Shown: positions 1 through 10,309, counted from the stretch's first letter. The stretch: 64,000 nucleotides of DNA from Azotobacter beijerinckii (GCF_900110885.1 NZ_FOFJ01000011.1:52372-116371), one strand, 5' to 3'. The notes: a model not told the origin generated them from the letters alone. A program made the numbers and translations.

Positions 1-191
1 CAGGCCAGCGCCCAGTAGGCGCCGCAGGTGGCCGTCGAAGCCATCAGCCAGCCACTGGCGGGGATCGCCCGCAGGCTGTCGGCGATATCCGCCAGGGAAA
101 TGTTGCGCAGCTCGCGGTAGAGCAGGAAGCAGGACAGCACCACTGCTCCGAGACCGATCAGCGTCCAGATGAGATCGCTTCGTTTTTTCAA
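1..191 (-). CDS. YbhN/UPF0104-type integral membrane protein, N-terminal part only
   Basis: The gene runs off the left edge; only the first 63 codons are visible. They start with TTG, which has AAGGAG eight bases upstream. The visible protein begins with a basic KKRSDL stretch, then a membrane segment at about residues 8-25, an RELRNISLADI motif, and the start of a second hydrophobic segment at about 45-63. This layout matches the lysylphosphatidylglycerol-synthase-like transmembrane family (UPF0104/YbhN) of pseudomonads. The family assignment rests on the N-terminus only, so the substrate is unknown. Confidence 0.55.
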   Translation of the reverse strand, partial: MKKRSDLIWTLIGLGAVVLSCFLLYRELRNISLADIADSLRAIPASGWLMASTATCGAYWALA

Positions 192-612
192 GGGGATGGC
201 TCCTTAATGCTTTCGGCAGCCGTCCCATACGACGCCTTTTTTTATGGTTATTGTGCGGCCAGCTTAACGCATGGCGCCGCGCAGTATCCCGAAGCCGACG
301 ACGGGGCTCAACCCATCTGCTCGTCATGGGCGTTACCGGACGTGTCATGTCCAGGCCGGGGGCCGTGGAGCGCCGACATCCCGCTCGACAGGCGACCACG
401 GGCATGGCGCGCGTACCGGCCCGGGAGCCCTGCCGAGCCTCTGGGCCGGTCTGCTCCAAGTGCCCTTCAGCCATGTCCGGATCGTCAGCGCCACCCCGCG
501 TGGAGTGGCGCTGTGCTTTCGGCCGTCGGCCCGCTCGGACCCTGCTCGGCAGGGCGATTGTCGCGGCCAGCGATGATAGCAATAAGCCTTTACCGGAGGG
601 CTGGCCGAGAGG
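192..612. other. Intergenic region without a recognisable gene
   Basis: About 420 bases lie between the start of the membrane-protein gene and the end of ureC. Several open frames cross it on the plus strand, but their translations are rich in Arg/Pro/Ala with no domain pattern and no ribosome binding site. No terminator with a T-run was found downstream of ureC. Nothing functional is assigned here. Confidence 0.5.
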
Positions 613-2313
<1,701 letters not shown>

Positions 2314-2329
2314 CCGATTTCCTTTTCCG

Positions 2330-2400
2330 TAGGGTGGGCAACGCTTCGTTTGCCCGCCGATGAACATGAAAGGTGGAAAAGCCTGCGGCGTTTTCCACCC
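2330..2400. repeat. Tandem REP-like palindromes between ureB and ureC
   Basis: Two inverted repeats lie back to back. The first has arms around GGTGGGCAA (2333-2341) and TTTGCCCGCC (2349-2358), an imperfect pair. The second has perfect 9-base arms GGTGGAAAA (2372-2380) and TTTTCCACC (2391-2399) around a 10-base loop. The GTAGGGTGGGCAACG-type sequence resembles the dispersed REP-like repeats of pseudomonads and azotobacters. It sits inside the urease operon, where stem-loops could affect mRNA processing or the UreB:UreC ratio (inference). Confidence 0.7.
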
Positions 2401-2410
2401 GACCCATGCC

Positions 2411-2716
2411 TCAGAGCTCGCCCATCACCCGTCCGGCGAAGCCGTAGACGCGGCGCAGGCCGGCCAACTCGACCAGCTCGACCTCGCGACTCTGCCCCGG
2501 CTCGAAGCGCACCGCGGTGCCGGCCGGGATGTTCAGGCGCATGCCGCGGGCCTGGGCGCGGTCGAAGAGCAGGGCGTCGTTGGTCTCGAAGAAGTGGTAG
2601 TGGGAGCCGACCTGGATCGGCCGGTCGCCGCTGTTGGCCACGGACAGGGCGAGGGTGCGGCGGCCGGCATTGAGTTCGATCTCGCCGTCCTGGATCTGGT
2701 ATTCGCCGGGGATCAT
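2411..2716 (-). CDS. ureB: Urease subunit beta
   Basis: Structural beta subunit of urease, 101 residues, the usual length when beta is a separate chain. It begins MIPGEYQ and contains the conserved [12 protein letters not shown] and [10 protein letters not shown] segments, ending in GFAGRV. It lies 10 bases downstream of ureA on the same strand, so the two are probably translated from one mRNA. It forms the (alpha-beta-gamma)3 enzyme with UreC and UreA. The gap to ureC is unusually long for this operon because of the REP-like insertion. Confidence 0.97.
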   Translation of the reverse strand: MIPGEYQIQDGEIELNAGRRTLALSVANSGDRPIQVGSHYHFFETNDALLFDRAQARGMRLNIPAGTAVRFEPGQSREVELVELAGLRRVYGFAGRVMGEL

Positions 2717-2726
2717 CGCGGGTTCC

Positions 2727-3029
2727 TCATGCGATCGGTTGGTGCACGGTCACCAGCTTGGTGCCGTCGGGGAAGGTGGCTTCGATCTGGATCTCCGGGA
2801 TCATCTCCGGCACGCCCTCCATCACCTGCTCGCGGGTCAGCAGGGTGGTGCCGGCGTGCATCAGCTCGGCCACCGTGCGGCCGTCGCGGGCGCCTTCGAG
2901 CAGGGCGGCGGAGAGGTAGGCCACGGCTTCCGGATAGTTGAGCTTGAGGCCGCGGGCCAGGCGCCGCTCGGCCACCAGGCCGGCGGTGAAGATCAGCAGC
3001 TTGTCTTTCTCGCGGGGCGTCAGATCCAT
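2727..3029 (-). CDS. ureA: Urease subunit gamma
   Basis: Smallest structural subunit of urease, 100 residues, beginning [14 protein letters not shown], with the conserved LNYPEAVA and [11 protein letters not shown] segments. Its start codon directly abuts the ureD stop codon at 3030-3032, which implies translational coupling within ureDABC. Length and motifs are fully typical. No catalytic residues are expected in this subunit. Confidence 0.97.
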   Translation of the reverse strand: MDLTPREKDKLLIFTAGLVAERRLARGLKLNYPEAVAYLSAALLEGARDGRTVAELMHAGTTLLTREQVMEGVPEMIPEIQIEATFPDGTKLVTVHQPIA

Positions 3030-3869
3030 TCAGGTGCTCCAGATGCGGGGGGGAAGGGCGTCGCGGCCGAGCAGGGCGGGGCGCAGCAGACGCCAGAGGT
3101 CGATCAGCCAGGCCCGGGCGTGCAGCGCCTGGTCGGCCAGGCAGCGGCCGACCAAGAGATTCGGCAGTTGGGTGAGGTCGCCGCGCACCCGGGCGGGCAG
3201 TTCGCGGCAGCGCGCCAGCAGCGCGGCGTCGATCTCGCCGGTGACCAGGAGGGTGGCGAACACCGGCGCGCCGTCCAGGCCGATCGGCGAGTCGAGCAGG
3301 CCGTCGCCGCCGTCCAGGCGCTGGCGCTCGTGCCAGAGCAGGCGGCCGTCGCGGTGGATGTCCAGGGCGGCGCGGTAGCGGCCGGCGGCGAAGCGCTCGC
3401 CGCTGGCCGGGCGGCCGAGGGCGACGATGTCCCAGTAGCACAGCCGGGCGTCGCCCTCCAGTTCGATCCGTGTGTCCAGCTCGGCCTGGGCAGCGGAGTA
3501 GACGATGCTTTCCTGGGGCAGCCATTCCAGGGTGGCGCCGGCCGCCACGCGCAGCCGCAGCCGCTGCGTGGCCGGCGCGGCGGCGCGGTACCACTTGGCC
3601 GCGCCGGGGCTGGTCAGCTGCGCCCAGGCACCGGCGCCGACCTCGGCGGCGATCTCCAGGCGGTCGCCGCCGGCGATGCCGCCCGGCGGATGGACGAGGA
3701 TGTGCTGGCAGACCTGCGGCCCTTCCGGGTAGAGGTGCTTCTGCACCCGCAGCGGCCCCGCGTGGCGGCGCCGCACCGGGCGCGTGGCATCGCCGGCGCG
3801 GGCATAGGCGAGGTCCAGCTCGGCGTGCCAGGCGGGGCTGAACGGGGCGGGGGCCGTGGGCGCGTTCAT
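3030..3869 (-). CDS. ureD: Urease accessory protein UreD
   Basis: Accessory protein that binds apo-urease and, with UreF and UreG, allows carbamylation and nickel insertion. The 279-residue protein has the family segments [32 protein letters not shown] (residues about 38-70) and [11 protein letters not shown]. It is first in the ureDABC operon and directly precedes ureA. It is transcribed divergently from eutB across a 174-base intergenic region. UreE, UreF and UreG must be encoded elsewhere if this urease is active (inference). Confidence 0.95.
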   Translation of the reverse strand: MNAPTAPAPFSPAWHAELDLAYARAGDATRPVRRRHAGPLRVQKHLYPEGPQVCQHILVHPPGGIAGGDRLEIAAEVGAGAWAQLTSPGAAKWYRAAAPATQRLRLRVAAGATLEWLPQESIVYSAAQAELDTRIELEGDARLCYWDIVALGRPASGERFAAGRYRAALDIHRDGRLLWHERQRLDGGDGLLDSPIGLDGAPVFATLLVTGEIDAALLARCRELPARVRGDLTQLPNLLVGRCLADQALHARAWLIDLWRLLRPALLGRDALPPRIWST

Positions 3870-4043
3870 CGGGGGTCTGCCGTGGTCGTTGAGCGGCCAG
3901 TGTAGCGTGGCGCCGAGAGCCGCTCTAGGCTGCCGGGGTAGGCCGGCGGCCGCGGCTCTGCTTCAATGGCGCCGGGGCGTCCCGTCGGGGCGAGGGGCGC
4001 GCGAAGGTTTCCGCACACGACCTTTTTCCGGGAGGGGATTCCC

Positions 4044-5438
4044 ATGAGCGGTTTTGCCCATGCCGTCGGCGGCCAGACCTGGCGCTTCGGCAGTCTTCGC
4101 GAACTGCTGGCCAAGGCCAGCCCGGCGCGCTCCGGCGACTACCTGGCCGGGGTGGCGGCAGAGAGCGACGCCGAACGGGTGGCGGCGCAGATGGCGCTGG
4201 CCGAGGTGCCGCTCGGGCACTTCCTGAACGAGGCGGTGATCCCCTACGAGGCGGACGAGGTCACCCGGCTGATCCTCGACGGCCACGACGCCGCGGCCTT
4301 CGCCCCGGTGGCCCATCTCACCGTCGGCGGCCTGCGCGACTGGCTGCTCGGCCCTGAGGCTGACGAGGCCGGTCTGCGCGCCCTGGCGCCGGGGCTGACC
4401 CCGGAGATGGCCGCCGCGGTGTCCAAGCTGATGCGCGTCCAGGATCTGGTGCTGGTGGCGCAGAAGATCCGCGTGGAGACGCGCTTTCGCAACAGCCTCG
4501 GGCAGCGCGGACGGCTCTCCACCCGCCTGCAGCCCAACCATCCCACCGACGACCCGGCGGGCATCGCCGCCAGCGTGCTCGACGGGCTGCTCTACGGCAA
4601 CGGCGACGCGGTGATTGGCGTCAACCCGGCCAGCGACAGCCTGGAAGCGATCGGCGAACTCTTGAAGATGCTCGACGCGGTGATCCAGCGCTACCAGATT
4701 CCCACCCAGGCCTGCGTGCTCACCCACGTCACCTCGTCGATCGCCGCCATCGAACGCGGCCTGCCGGTCGACCTGGTGTTCCAGTCGATCGCCGGCACCC
4801 AGGCGGCCAACGCCAGCTTCGGCATCGACCTCGCAGTGCTGCGCGAGGGGTACGAAGCCGGCCTCAGCCTCAAGCGCGGCAGCCTCGGCGACAACCTCAT
4901 GTACTTCGAGACCGGCCAGGGCAGCGCGCTGTCGGCCAACGCCCACCACGGCGTCGACCAGCAGACCTGCGAGGCGCGCGCCTACGGCGTGGCGCGGCGC
5001 TTCCGGCCGCTGCTGGTGAACACCGTGGTCGGCTTCATCGGCCCGGAATACCTCTACAACGGCAAGCAGATCATCCGCGCCGGGCTCGAGGACCACTTCT
5101 GCGGCAAGCTGCTCGGCCTGCCGATGGGCTGCGACATCTGCTACACCAACCACGCCGAGGCCGACCAGGACGACATGGACATGCTGCTGACCCTGCTCGG
5201 CGTGGCCGGGGTCAACTTCATCATGGGCGTGCCCGGCTCCGACGACGTGATGCTCAACTACCAGAGCACCTCCTTCCACGACGCCCTCTACGCCCGGCAG
5301 AGCCTCGGCCTGCGCGCCGCGCCGGAGTTCGAGGCGTGGCTCGCGCGGATGGGCATCCTGCGCCAGGACGGCGGCCGGCTGATCCTCGGCGACGAGCTGC
5401 CGGCCGCCTTCCGCCCGGCGCTGGCGCGGCTGTCCTGA
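4044..5438 (+). CDS. eutB: Ethanolamine ammonia-lyase large subunit
   Basis: Large subunit of adenosylcobalamin-dependent ethanolamine ammonia-lyase, which converts ethanolamine to acetaldehyde and ammonia. The 464-residue chain is full length and contains conserved stretches such as RLQPNHPTDDPAG, YGNGDAVIGVNPASDS, QSIAGTQAAN and GLPMGCDICYTNHAEADQDD. The start ATG at 4044 was preferred to upstream in-frame codons because GGGAGGGG precedes it and homologues begin near here. The partner eutC follows after 95 bases containing a palindromic repeat. No carboxysome-type eut genes or permease are adjacent, so this is the short, non-compartmented form of the pathway. Confidence 0.97.
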   Translation: MSGFAHAVGGQTWRFGSLRELLAKASPARSGDYLAGVAAESDAERVAAQMALAEVPLGHFLNEAVIPYEADEVTRLILDGHDAAAFAPVAHLTVGGLRDWLLGPEADEAGLRALAPGLTPEMAAAVSKLMRVQDLVLVAQKIRVETRFRNSLGQRGRLSTRLQPNHPTDDPAGIAASVLDGLLYGNGDAVIGVNPASDSLEAIGELLKMLDAVIQRYQIPTQACVLTHVTSSIAAIERGLPVDLVFQSIAGTQAANASFGIDLAVLREGYEAGLSLKRGSLGDNLMYFETGQGSALSANAHHGVDQQTCEARAYGVARRFRPLLVNTVVGFIGPEYLYNGKQIIRAGLEDHFCGKLLGLPMGCDICYTNHAEADQDDMDMLLTLLGVAGVNFIMGVPGSDDVMLNYQSTSFHDALYARQSLGLRAAPEFEAWLARMGILRQDGGRLILGDELPAAFRPALARLS

Positions 5439-5449
5439 GCCGCTTGCCC

Positions 5450-5507
5450 TGTAGGAGCGGATTTATCCGCGATATTCCGCTGGATCGCGGATAAATCCGT
5501 TCCAACA
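5450..5507. repeat. REP-like palindrome between eutB and eutC
   Basis: A large inverted repeat of the GTAGGAGCGGATTTATCCGCG type. The left arm GGAGCGGATTTATCCGCGAT pairs with the right arm starting ATCGCGGATAAATCCG around a short AT-rich centre. This sequence type is a well-known dispersed repeat in pseudomonads. It occupies most of the spacer between two genes that must be co-expressed, so it would form a strong hairpin in the eutBC mRNA. Confidence 0.8.
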
Positions 5508-5533
5508 AGAGCCACCTAGTTCCGAGGTTTCCG

Positions 5534-6346
5534 ATGTCCGACAGATCCCCCACCACCGAAAACCCCTGGCAGCAACTGCGCCGCCTGACCCCGGCGCGCA
5601 TCGCCCTCGGCCGCGCCGGCGCCAGCCTGCCGACCGCGGCGCACCTGGCCTTCCAATTCGCCCATGCCCAGGCGCGCGACGCCGTGCACCTGCCGTTCGA
5701 GCCCGCCGCCCTGCAGGACGGGCTGCACCGGCGCGGCCTCGACAGCCTGCTGCTGCACAGCGCCGCCCGCGACCGCGACACCTACCTGCAGCGCCCCGAC
5801 CTGGGCCGTCGGTTGCAGGCCGATTCCGCCAACCGGCTGCGCGAGCAGCGGGCCGCGCACGGCGGCGGCCGGGACCTGGCCGTCGTTGTCGCCGACGGCC
5901 TGTCGGCGCTGGCCGTGCAGCGCCACGCCCTGCCGCTGCTCGACTGCCTGCTGGAGCGGCTGCCGGCCGAGGGCTGGTCGCTGGCGCCGGTCAGCCTGGT
6001 CGAGCAGGGCCGGGTGGCGGTGGCCGACGAGATCGGCGAACTGCTCGGCGCGCGGATGACGGTCATCCTCATCGGCGAGCGCCCCGGTCTCAGCTCGCCG
6101 GACAGCCTGGGCCTGTACTTCACCTTCGCGCCGCGCATCGGTCTCACCGACGCCGCGCGCAACTGCATCTCCAACGTGCGCCCGGAGGGTCTGAACTACG
6201 CGATGGCCGCCCACAAGCTGCTCTACCTGATGGGCGAGGCCAGCCGCCGCCGGCTCTCGGGGGTGGCGCTCAAGGACGAGGCCGAAGTGCCGCGGCTGGA
6301 CGGCGCCGCCTCGGGGCCGGGCAACTTCCTGCTCGGCGAGGGCTGA
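5534..6346 (+). CDS. eutC: Ethanolamine ammonia-lyase small subunit
   Basis: Small subunit of ethanolamine ammonia-lyase, 270 residues. It contributes to cobalamin binding in the alpha6-beta6 enzyme. Conserved segments include [49 protein letters not shown] and [12 protein letters not shown]. It starts with ATG at 5534 after the palindromic spacer and ends just before a strong intrinsic terminator. With eutB it forms a two-gene operon. A source of adenosylcobalamin is required but no cobalamin genes are nearby. Confidence 0.96.
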   Translation: MSDRSPTTENPWQQLRRLTPARIALGRAGASLPTAAHLAFQFAHAQARDAVHLPFEPAALQDGLHRRGLDSLLLHSAARDRDTYLQRPDLGRRLQADSANRLREQRAAHGGGRDLAVVVADGLSALAVQRHALPLLDCLLERLPAEGWSLAPVSLVEQGRVAVADEIGELLGARMTVILIGERPGLSSPDSLGLYFTFAPRIGLTDAARNCISNVRPEGLNYAMAAHKLLYLMGEASRRRLSGVALKDEAEVPRLDGAASGPGNFLLGEG

Positions 6347-6362
6347 GGCTTGCCGCAAGGAG

Positions 6363-6392
6363 GGGGCGCCCCTAGCATGGGCGCCCCTTTTT
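6363..6392 (+). terminator. Intrinsic terminator after eutC
   Basis: Perfect 9-base stem GGGGCGCCC / GGGCGCCCC with a 7-base loop, followed by five T residues on the plus strand. It begins 16 bases after the eutC stop and ends 15 bases before rluE, so rluE needs its own promoter or read-through. Confidence 0.85.
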
Positions 6393-6407
6393 GCCGGTGA
6401 ACCCTCC

Positions 6408-7040
6408 ATGGCCCGCCCAGTCCGTCCCGCACCCCGCCGGCCCGCCGGCCAGGCGCCCGCCCGCCGTCCGGGGCCGCCCACGGCGCCGCCGGTCGCGCCG
6501 CGGCTGATCCTGTTCAACAAGCCGTTCGACGTGCTCACCCAGTTCAGCGGCGGCGACGGGCGGGCGACCCTCAAGGACTTCATCCCGGTCCCCGGCGTCT
6601 ATCCGGCCGGGCGCCTGGACCGCGACAGCGAGGGCCTGCTGCTGTTGACCAGCGACGGCCGCCTGCAGGCGCGCATCGCCGATCCCAGGCACAAGCTGGC
6701 CAAGACCTACTGGGTGCAGGTCGAGGGCGAGCCGGACGAGGAGCAGCTCCAGCGCCTGCGCGAAGGGGTGACGCTCAACGACGGCCCGACCCTGCCGGCC
6801 GAGGCGCGCCGGCTCCCCGAGCCCGAACTCTGGCCGCGCGATCCGCCGGTGCGTTTTCGCAAGAGCGTGCCGACCGCCTGGCTGGAGCTGACCATCCGCG
6901 AGGGGCGCAACCGCCAGGTGCGGCGCATGACCGCCGCGGTCGGCCTGCCGACCCTGCGCCTGGTGCGGGTGCGCATTGGCCCCTGGAGCCTGGAAGGGCT
7001 GGCGCCGGGGGAGTGGAAGGAAGTGCCAGCGCGGTTGTGA
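6408..7040 (+). CDS. rluE: 23S rRNA pseudouridine(2457) synthase RluE
   Basis: Member of the RsuA/RluE family of pseudouridine synthases, which isomerise a uridine in 23S rRNA. The 210-residue protein has an Arg/Pro/Ala-rich disordered N-terminus (residues 1-31), then [14 protein letters not shown], and the catalytic motif [17 protein letters not shown] with Asp71 as nucleophile. [16 protein letters not shown] follows near the C-terminus. It has no S4 domain, as expected for RluE. The last 17 codons, [17 protein letters not shown], recur in a divergent copy about 1.1 kb downstream, beyond the FkbM gene, so this end of the gene is probably a recombination junction. Confidence 0.88.
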   Translation: MARPVRPAPRRPAGQAPARRPGPPTAPPVAPRLILFNKPFDVLTQFSGGDGRATLKDFIPVPGVYPAGRLDRDSEGLLLLTSDGRLQARIADPRHKLAKTYWVQVEGEPDEEQLQRLREGVTLNDGPTLPAEARRLPEPELWPRDPPVRFRKSVPTAWLELTIREGRNRQVRRMTAAVGLPTLRLVRVRIGPWSLEGLAPGEWKEVPARL

Positions 7041-7073
7041 GGGGAAGGGACCCTGTTGCCAGTGGGCAGATAA

Positions 7074-7892
7074 TCATTCCCGCATGGCGTGCGTGTCGTA
7101 CCAACTGTCATAGTTGAAAGCACGGCGAAGCAGGCGAAGCACGGGTGTGCGCTTGATAACTTTCGATGGGAGGCTATGGACGCCGATCGTCTTGTATTGA
7201 ATGAATATCGGCACATAGGCGCGTATTGCTTGCCTTTTGGTCAGCCACACACCATCGAGGCTATCGCCAAAAGGTCCTGAGGCGCCTTCTTCAAAGGTGT
7301 GGCTGATCAACTCCCCGTTGCGGTTTCTGAAATTTCCGTCCGGGTGTTTTTTTTGGTTTACGAGCTTGAACTTTGTATAGCCGAGACTTTCAAGCGTATT
7401 GAATTCATTCAATAAATCAGACCAGGAAGTCATCGTCGACTCCAGGGATATGTATTTGGGGCGGTACGCCATGTTTTTGAGGGCATTGACGCAGCGCATA
7501 TCGGCACCTTCTATGTCGATTTTCAGGTAATGAGGGCAGCCGTACGTGGCGACAATGTCGGAAAAGCGGATGCTTTCAACTTTTATCTCTTCCGATTCTG
7601 CGTTGAGCGCCTTGTTTCTCCTGGCCCACTCGGGGTCTGCTGTTCCCCAGACGGATTTTTTCTTGTTGACGAAGAAGCTTATCGTGCCCTCCGTATCGGC
7701 AATGGCTTTATTGATCAATACAAAGCTGCCGTCGCCAATCTCTTTGCTGAATCTTTCTTTCAGGTGATCGGCAAGTGCCGGGTTGGCTTCAATGGCTACT
7801 ACTCGATAGCCGAGCTTGAAGTAAAAATCGCTGTCCTCTCCCTTGTGTGCGCCTACATCGAAAATCAAGTCGGTTGGTTCGGCTTCAGTCAT
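7074..7892 (-). CDS. FkbM-family SAM-dependent methyltransferase
   Basis: A 272-residue protein with the class I methyltransferase SAM-binding segment LIFDVGAHKGEDSDFYFKLG followed by the acidic VVAIEAN (residues about 9-37), and the FkbM-type LKIDIEGAD motif near residue 125. FkbM proteins usually O-methylate sugars or polyketides; the substrate here is unknown. Its base composition is visibly more AT-rich than the neighbours, with many AAA, GAA and TTT codons, and there is no operon partner. Convergent with rluE, it lies between rluE and a fragment of the rluE 3' end, which suggests horizontal acquisition. Alternative: an orphan remnant of a surface-polysaccharide cluster. Confidence 0.82.
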   Translation of the reverse strand: MTEAEPTDLIFDVGAHKGEDSDFYFKLGYRVVAIEANPALADHLKERFSKEIGDGSFVLINKAIADTEGTISFFVNKKKSVWGTADPEWARRNKALNAESEEIKVESIRFSDIVATYGCPHYLKIDIEGADMRCVNALKNMAYRPKYISLESTMTSWSDLLNEFNTLESLGYTKFKLVNQKKHPDGNFRNRNGELISHTFEEGASGPFGDSLDGVWLTKRQAIRAYVPIFIQYKTIGVHSLPSKVIKRTPVLRLLRRAFNYDSWYDTHAMRE

Positions 7893-8168
7893 GGCATCGC
7901 TCTCTTGTTGGCAATGACTTGTTCAAACGCGTGCTTGTAGCGTTGGTGTGTTATCCGCTATCGCGGCAATGGCAGTACATGACAAGGCAACTGCAAGGCG
8001 TGTCGTAGTGAGAACCGTTGCGCCGGCCTGTTTCACACACCGACATTTTGGCGTTTACAGCAGGGCTTCCCAAAAGGTCGTTATTGACCCTAGCACTGGC
8101 TGACCATTTTGGGAGGCCATACTGACGTCCGGGAAAGTCGGGGGCCTACGCCCCATTGACCACGCCGA
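7893..8168. other. Noncoding flank of the FkbM insertion
   Basis: This stretch upstream of the FkbM gene has no convincing open frame. It is AT-richer on its left side. It contains an imperfect inverted repeat with arms at 8063-8079 (GGGCTTCCCAAAAGGTC) and 8102-8118 (GACCATTTTGGGAGGCC), which could be a terminator or part of a decayed mobile element. No transposase remnant was recognised. Confidence 0.45.
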
Positions 8169-8219
8169 AGCCTGGACGGCCTGGCGCCGGGGGAGTGGCG
8201 GGAGGTGTCGGCGCGGCTG
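8169..8219 (+). pseudogene. Fragment of a second rluE 3' end
   Basis: Fifty-one bases translate to SLDGLAPGEWREVSARL, matching the last 17 residues of the intact RluE ([17 protein letters not shown]). By eye, 43 of 51 bases are identical. The stop codon of the intact copy is not conserved; the frame runs on into the antisense of the next gene. There is no upstream remainder of rluE, so this is a truncated duplicate or the ancestral 3' end left after replacement. Confidence 0.75.
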
Positions 8220-8276
8220 CGCAAGGAGCGGGCCGCGAAGCCGCTTCGGGCGGCGTCCGCGAAACCCCGGGGACCG

Positions 8277-8480
8277 TCAGAACCCTTCCAGGCTGCCGAT
8301 CACCAGGGTCTTGATGACGAAGCCGAGCACGCCCAGGCCGAGGGCGAGGAACAGGATCATGGTGCCGAAACGGCCGGCGTTGGACTTGCGCGCCAGGTCC
8401 CAGACGATGAACGCCATGAACAGGATGAGGCCGCCGACCAGGCCGATCATCATCCACTCTTCGAACACTGCGGGATCCAC
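8277..8480 (-). CDS. DUF2788 family small membrane protein
   Basis: A 67-residue protein beginning MDPAVFEEWMMIGLVGGLILFMAFIVWDL, with two hydrophobic segments (about residues 11-28 and 41-61) separated by a basic loop RKSNAGRFG. The pattern and length match the DUF2788 family, which is conserved in pseudomonads and of unknown function. The ribosome binding site is GCAGGAGGA-like just upstream. It is a single gene on the minus strand between the rluE fragment and the Lrp-type regulator. Confidence 0.82.
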   Translation of the reverse strand: MDPAVFEEWMMIGLVGGLILFMAFIVWDLARKSNAGRFGTMILFLALGLGVLGFVIKTLVIGSLEGF

Positions 8481-8540
8481 TGCGATCCTCCTGCGGGGCT
8501 TACGGAGAAGGCCGACGAGTATAACGGAGTCGGCTTCGCC

Positions 8541-9020
8541 TCAGGGGCGCAGGTGCTCCAGCGGCAGTTCGGTGCTCGACTGCACCTGGCGCAGGACGAA
8601 GCTCGAGCGCACGCTGGAAACCCCGTCGATGCGGGTCAGGGTGCCGAGCAGGAACTGCTGGTAGCTGTCCATGTCCGGCACCACTACCTTCAACTGGTAG
8701 TCGGCGTCCATCCCGGTGACCAGGCTGCACTCCAGCACCTCCGGGCACTTGCCGATCACCGCCTCGAAATGCTCGAAGCGCTCGGGGGTGTGCCGGTCCA
8801 TGCCGATCAGCACGTAGGCGGTGAGGGTCAGGCCGAGCCGCTTGCGGTCGAGCAGGGCCACCAGGCGCAGGATGTAGCCGTCGTCCTCGAGCTGCTTGAC
8901 CCGCCGCGAGCAGGGCGAAGGCGACAGACCGATGCGTTCGGCCAGCTCCTGGTTGGACAGGCGGGCGTCGTGCTGCAGTTCGGCGAGGATGCGCAGGTCG
9001 TAGCGGTCGAGTTTGCCCAT
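8541..9020 (-). CDS. Lrp/AsnC family transcriptional regulator
   Basis: A 159-residue regulator with an N-terminal winged helix-turn-helix (LDRYDLRILAELQHDARLS then NQELAERIGLSPSPCSRRVKQLE, residues about 3-45) and a C-terminal RAM/ligand domain with VTGMDADYQLKVVVPDMDSY. Such proteins sense amino acids and regulate amino-acid metabolism. The start at MGKLDRYD was chosen because homologues begin there; the frame stays open upstream into sequence lacking similarity. The regulated genes are not evident from the neighbours. Confidence 0.9.
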   Translation of the reverse strand: MGKLDRYDLRILAELQHDARLSNQELAERIGLSPSPCSRRVKQLEDDGYILRLVALLDRKRLGLTLTAYVLIGMDRHTPERFEHFEAVIGKCPEVLECSLVTGMDADYQLKVVVPDMDSYQQFLLGTLTRIDGVSSVRSSFVLRQVQSSTELPLEHLRP

Positions 9021-9296
9021 GGCGGATGGCTCTGTGTGGATGGATTGCTGGTTATCTTGCTTTCCTGACGAATGATTGCGCAAGTCATGCTTTGCTGGGC
9101 AATGTTCGCAATCCTCTGCCGGATTCGCAGGTTTATTCTTTTTCCAACTTCGAGGCCCGGACATCTGGTCCATCCGGAGCGCCCAACCAGGCACTCCGGC
9201 GCCGCGCGATCCCACCGGATCGCGTCGGCACCCGGGCTCGCGGCGCCCAACCAGGCGCGCGGGAAGACGGCGACAGGCTCGCCGGCAGCGGACGAA

Positions 9297-9339
9297 ACGA
9301 AAAAGGAGGGAAGGCCGCGGGCCTTCCCTCCTTTTTCGT
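9297..9339. terminator. Perfect bidirectional hairpin terminator
   Basis: Two 20-base arms pair perfectly around the loop GCG (9317-9319). The left arm begins ACGAAAAAGGAGGG and the right arm ends CCCTCCTTTTTCGT. With A-runs on one side and T-runs on the other it should terminate from either direction. It lies 13 bases past the cation-efflux gene stop. The rest of the interval 9021-9296 holds no gene; GCGCCCAACCAGGC occurs in it twice. Confidence 0.9.
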
Positions 9340-9351
9340 TTGCGCGTCGTT

Positions 9352-10242
9352 TCAGTGGAGTTCGCCTACCGCCTGCGGCGGATCGGTATGCACCAGTACC
9401 TCGGCGCGGGGGAATTCCGCATGGATCGCCCGCTCCACCGCCTCGGTGCGCTGGTGGGCCTCGCTCAGCGTCATCTCGCCGGGCAGCCGCACGTGCAGTT
9501 GGACGAACCAGCGGGTGCCCGAGATGCGGGTGCGCAGGTCGTGCACGTCGATCACTTCCGGCACCGCGCCGGCCAGTGCGGCGATCCGCTCGCGCACCTC
9601 CGGCGACAGTTCGGTGTCCATCAGCACCGTCACCGCTTCGCGGGCGATCTGCAGGGCGCTCCACAGGATGTAGCCGGCGATGCCGAGGCCGAACAGCGCG
9701 TCCAGCTCGCCGAAGCCGAACTGGGCGAGCAGCAGGGCGAGCAGGATGCTGGCGTTGAGCAGCAGGTCGGAGCGGTAGTGCAGCGAGTCGGCGCGGATCG
9801 CCGTGGAGCCGGTCACTCGCACCACGTGGCGCTGGAACAGCAGCAGGGCGGCGGTGGCCGCGAGCGACAGCAGGATTACGGCGATCCCCAGGAGCTGCGC
9901 GTGGATCGGCTGCGGATGGAGCAGGCGGTCGACGGCCTGCACGCTGACCAGGAGGGCGCTGACGCCGATGAACACCGCCTGGCCGAGACCGGCCAGCGCC
10001 TCGGCCTTGCCGTGGCCGTAGCGATGGTCGTCGTCCGCCGGGCGCAGCGAGTAGTGCACCGCCAGCAGGTTGATCAGCGAGGCGGCGCCGTCGAGCAGCG
10101 AGTCGGTCAGGCCGGCGAGCAGGCTGACCGAACCGCTCAGCCACCAGACGATCGCCTTGGCCAGCGCCAGGCCGACGGCGACTGCCAGGGCGGCAGCGCT
10201 GGCCTGGCGCATCAGGCGGGCATGTTCCTGTGGGGTACTCAT
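9352..10242 (-). CDS. Cation diffusion facilitator (FieF-type) metal efflux protein
   Basis: Inner-membrane CDF transporter that exports divalent metals (Zn/Fe/Cd type) in exchange for protons. The 296-residue protein has six predicted membrane segments and the site-A metal ligands D47 and D51 (GLTDSLLDGA) and H155 and D159 (ADSLHYRSD), the HD-DD set typical of Zn/Cd/Fe transporters. The motif DDDHRYGHGKAE follows helix 2. The C-terminal cytoplasmic domain (about 205-296) has the ferredoxin-like fold pattern ending in HTDPP. It is monocistronic and is followed by a perfect bidirectional terminator. Confidence 0.93.
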   Translation of the reverse strand: MSTPQEHARLMRQASAAALAVAVGLALAKAIVWWLSGSVSLLAGLTDSLLDGAASLINLLAVHYSLRPADDDHRYGHGKAEALAGLGQAVFIGVSALLVSVQAVDRLLHPQPIHAQLLGIAVILLSLAATAALLLFQRHVVRVTGSTAIRADSLHYRSDLLLNASILLALLLAQFGFGELDALFGLGIAGYILWSALQIAREAVTVLMDTELSPEVRERIAALAGAVPEVIDVHDLRTRISGTRWFVQLHVRLPGEMTLSEAHQRTEAVERAIHAEFPRAEVLVHTDPPQAVGELH

Positions 10243-10309
10243 CGGTAGCGGGTCTTTGCTGGAGAGGGAAAACGGGGCGGCATGATAGCAAGGCGCAGCC
10301 GCCGTGGAA

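Noticed and set aside
8063..8118. Transposon ends around the FkbM gene
   Set aside because: The imperfect inverted repeat is local and close together (a hairpin) rather than at both borders of the segment, and no transposase remnant was seen.
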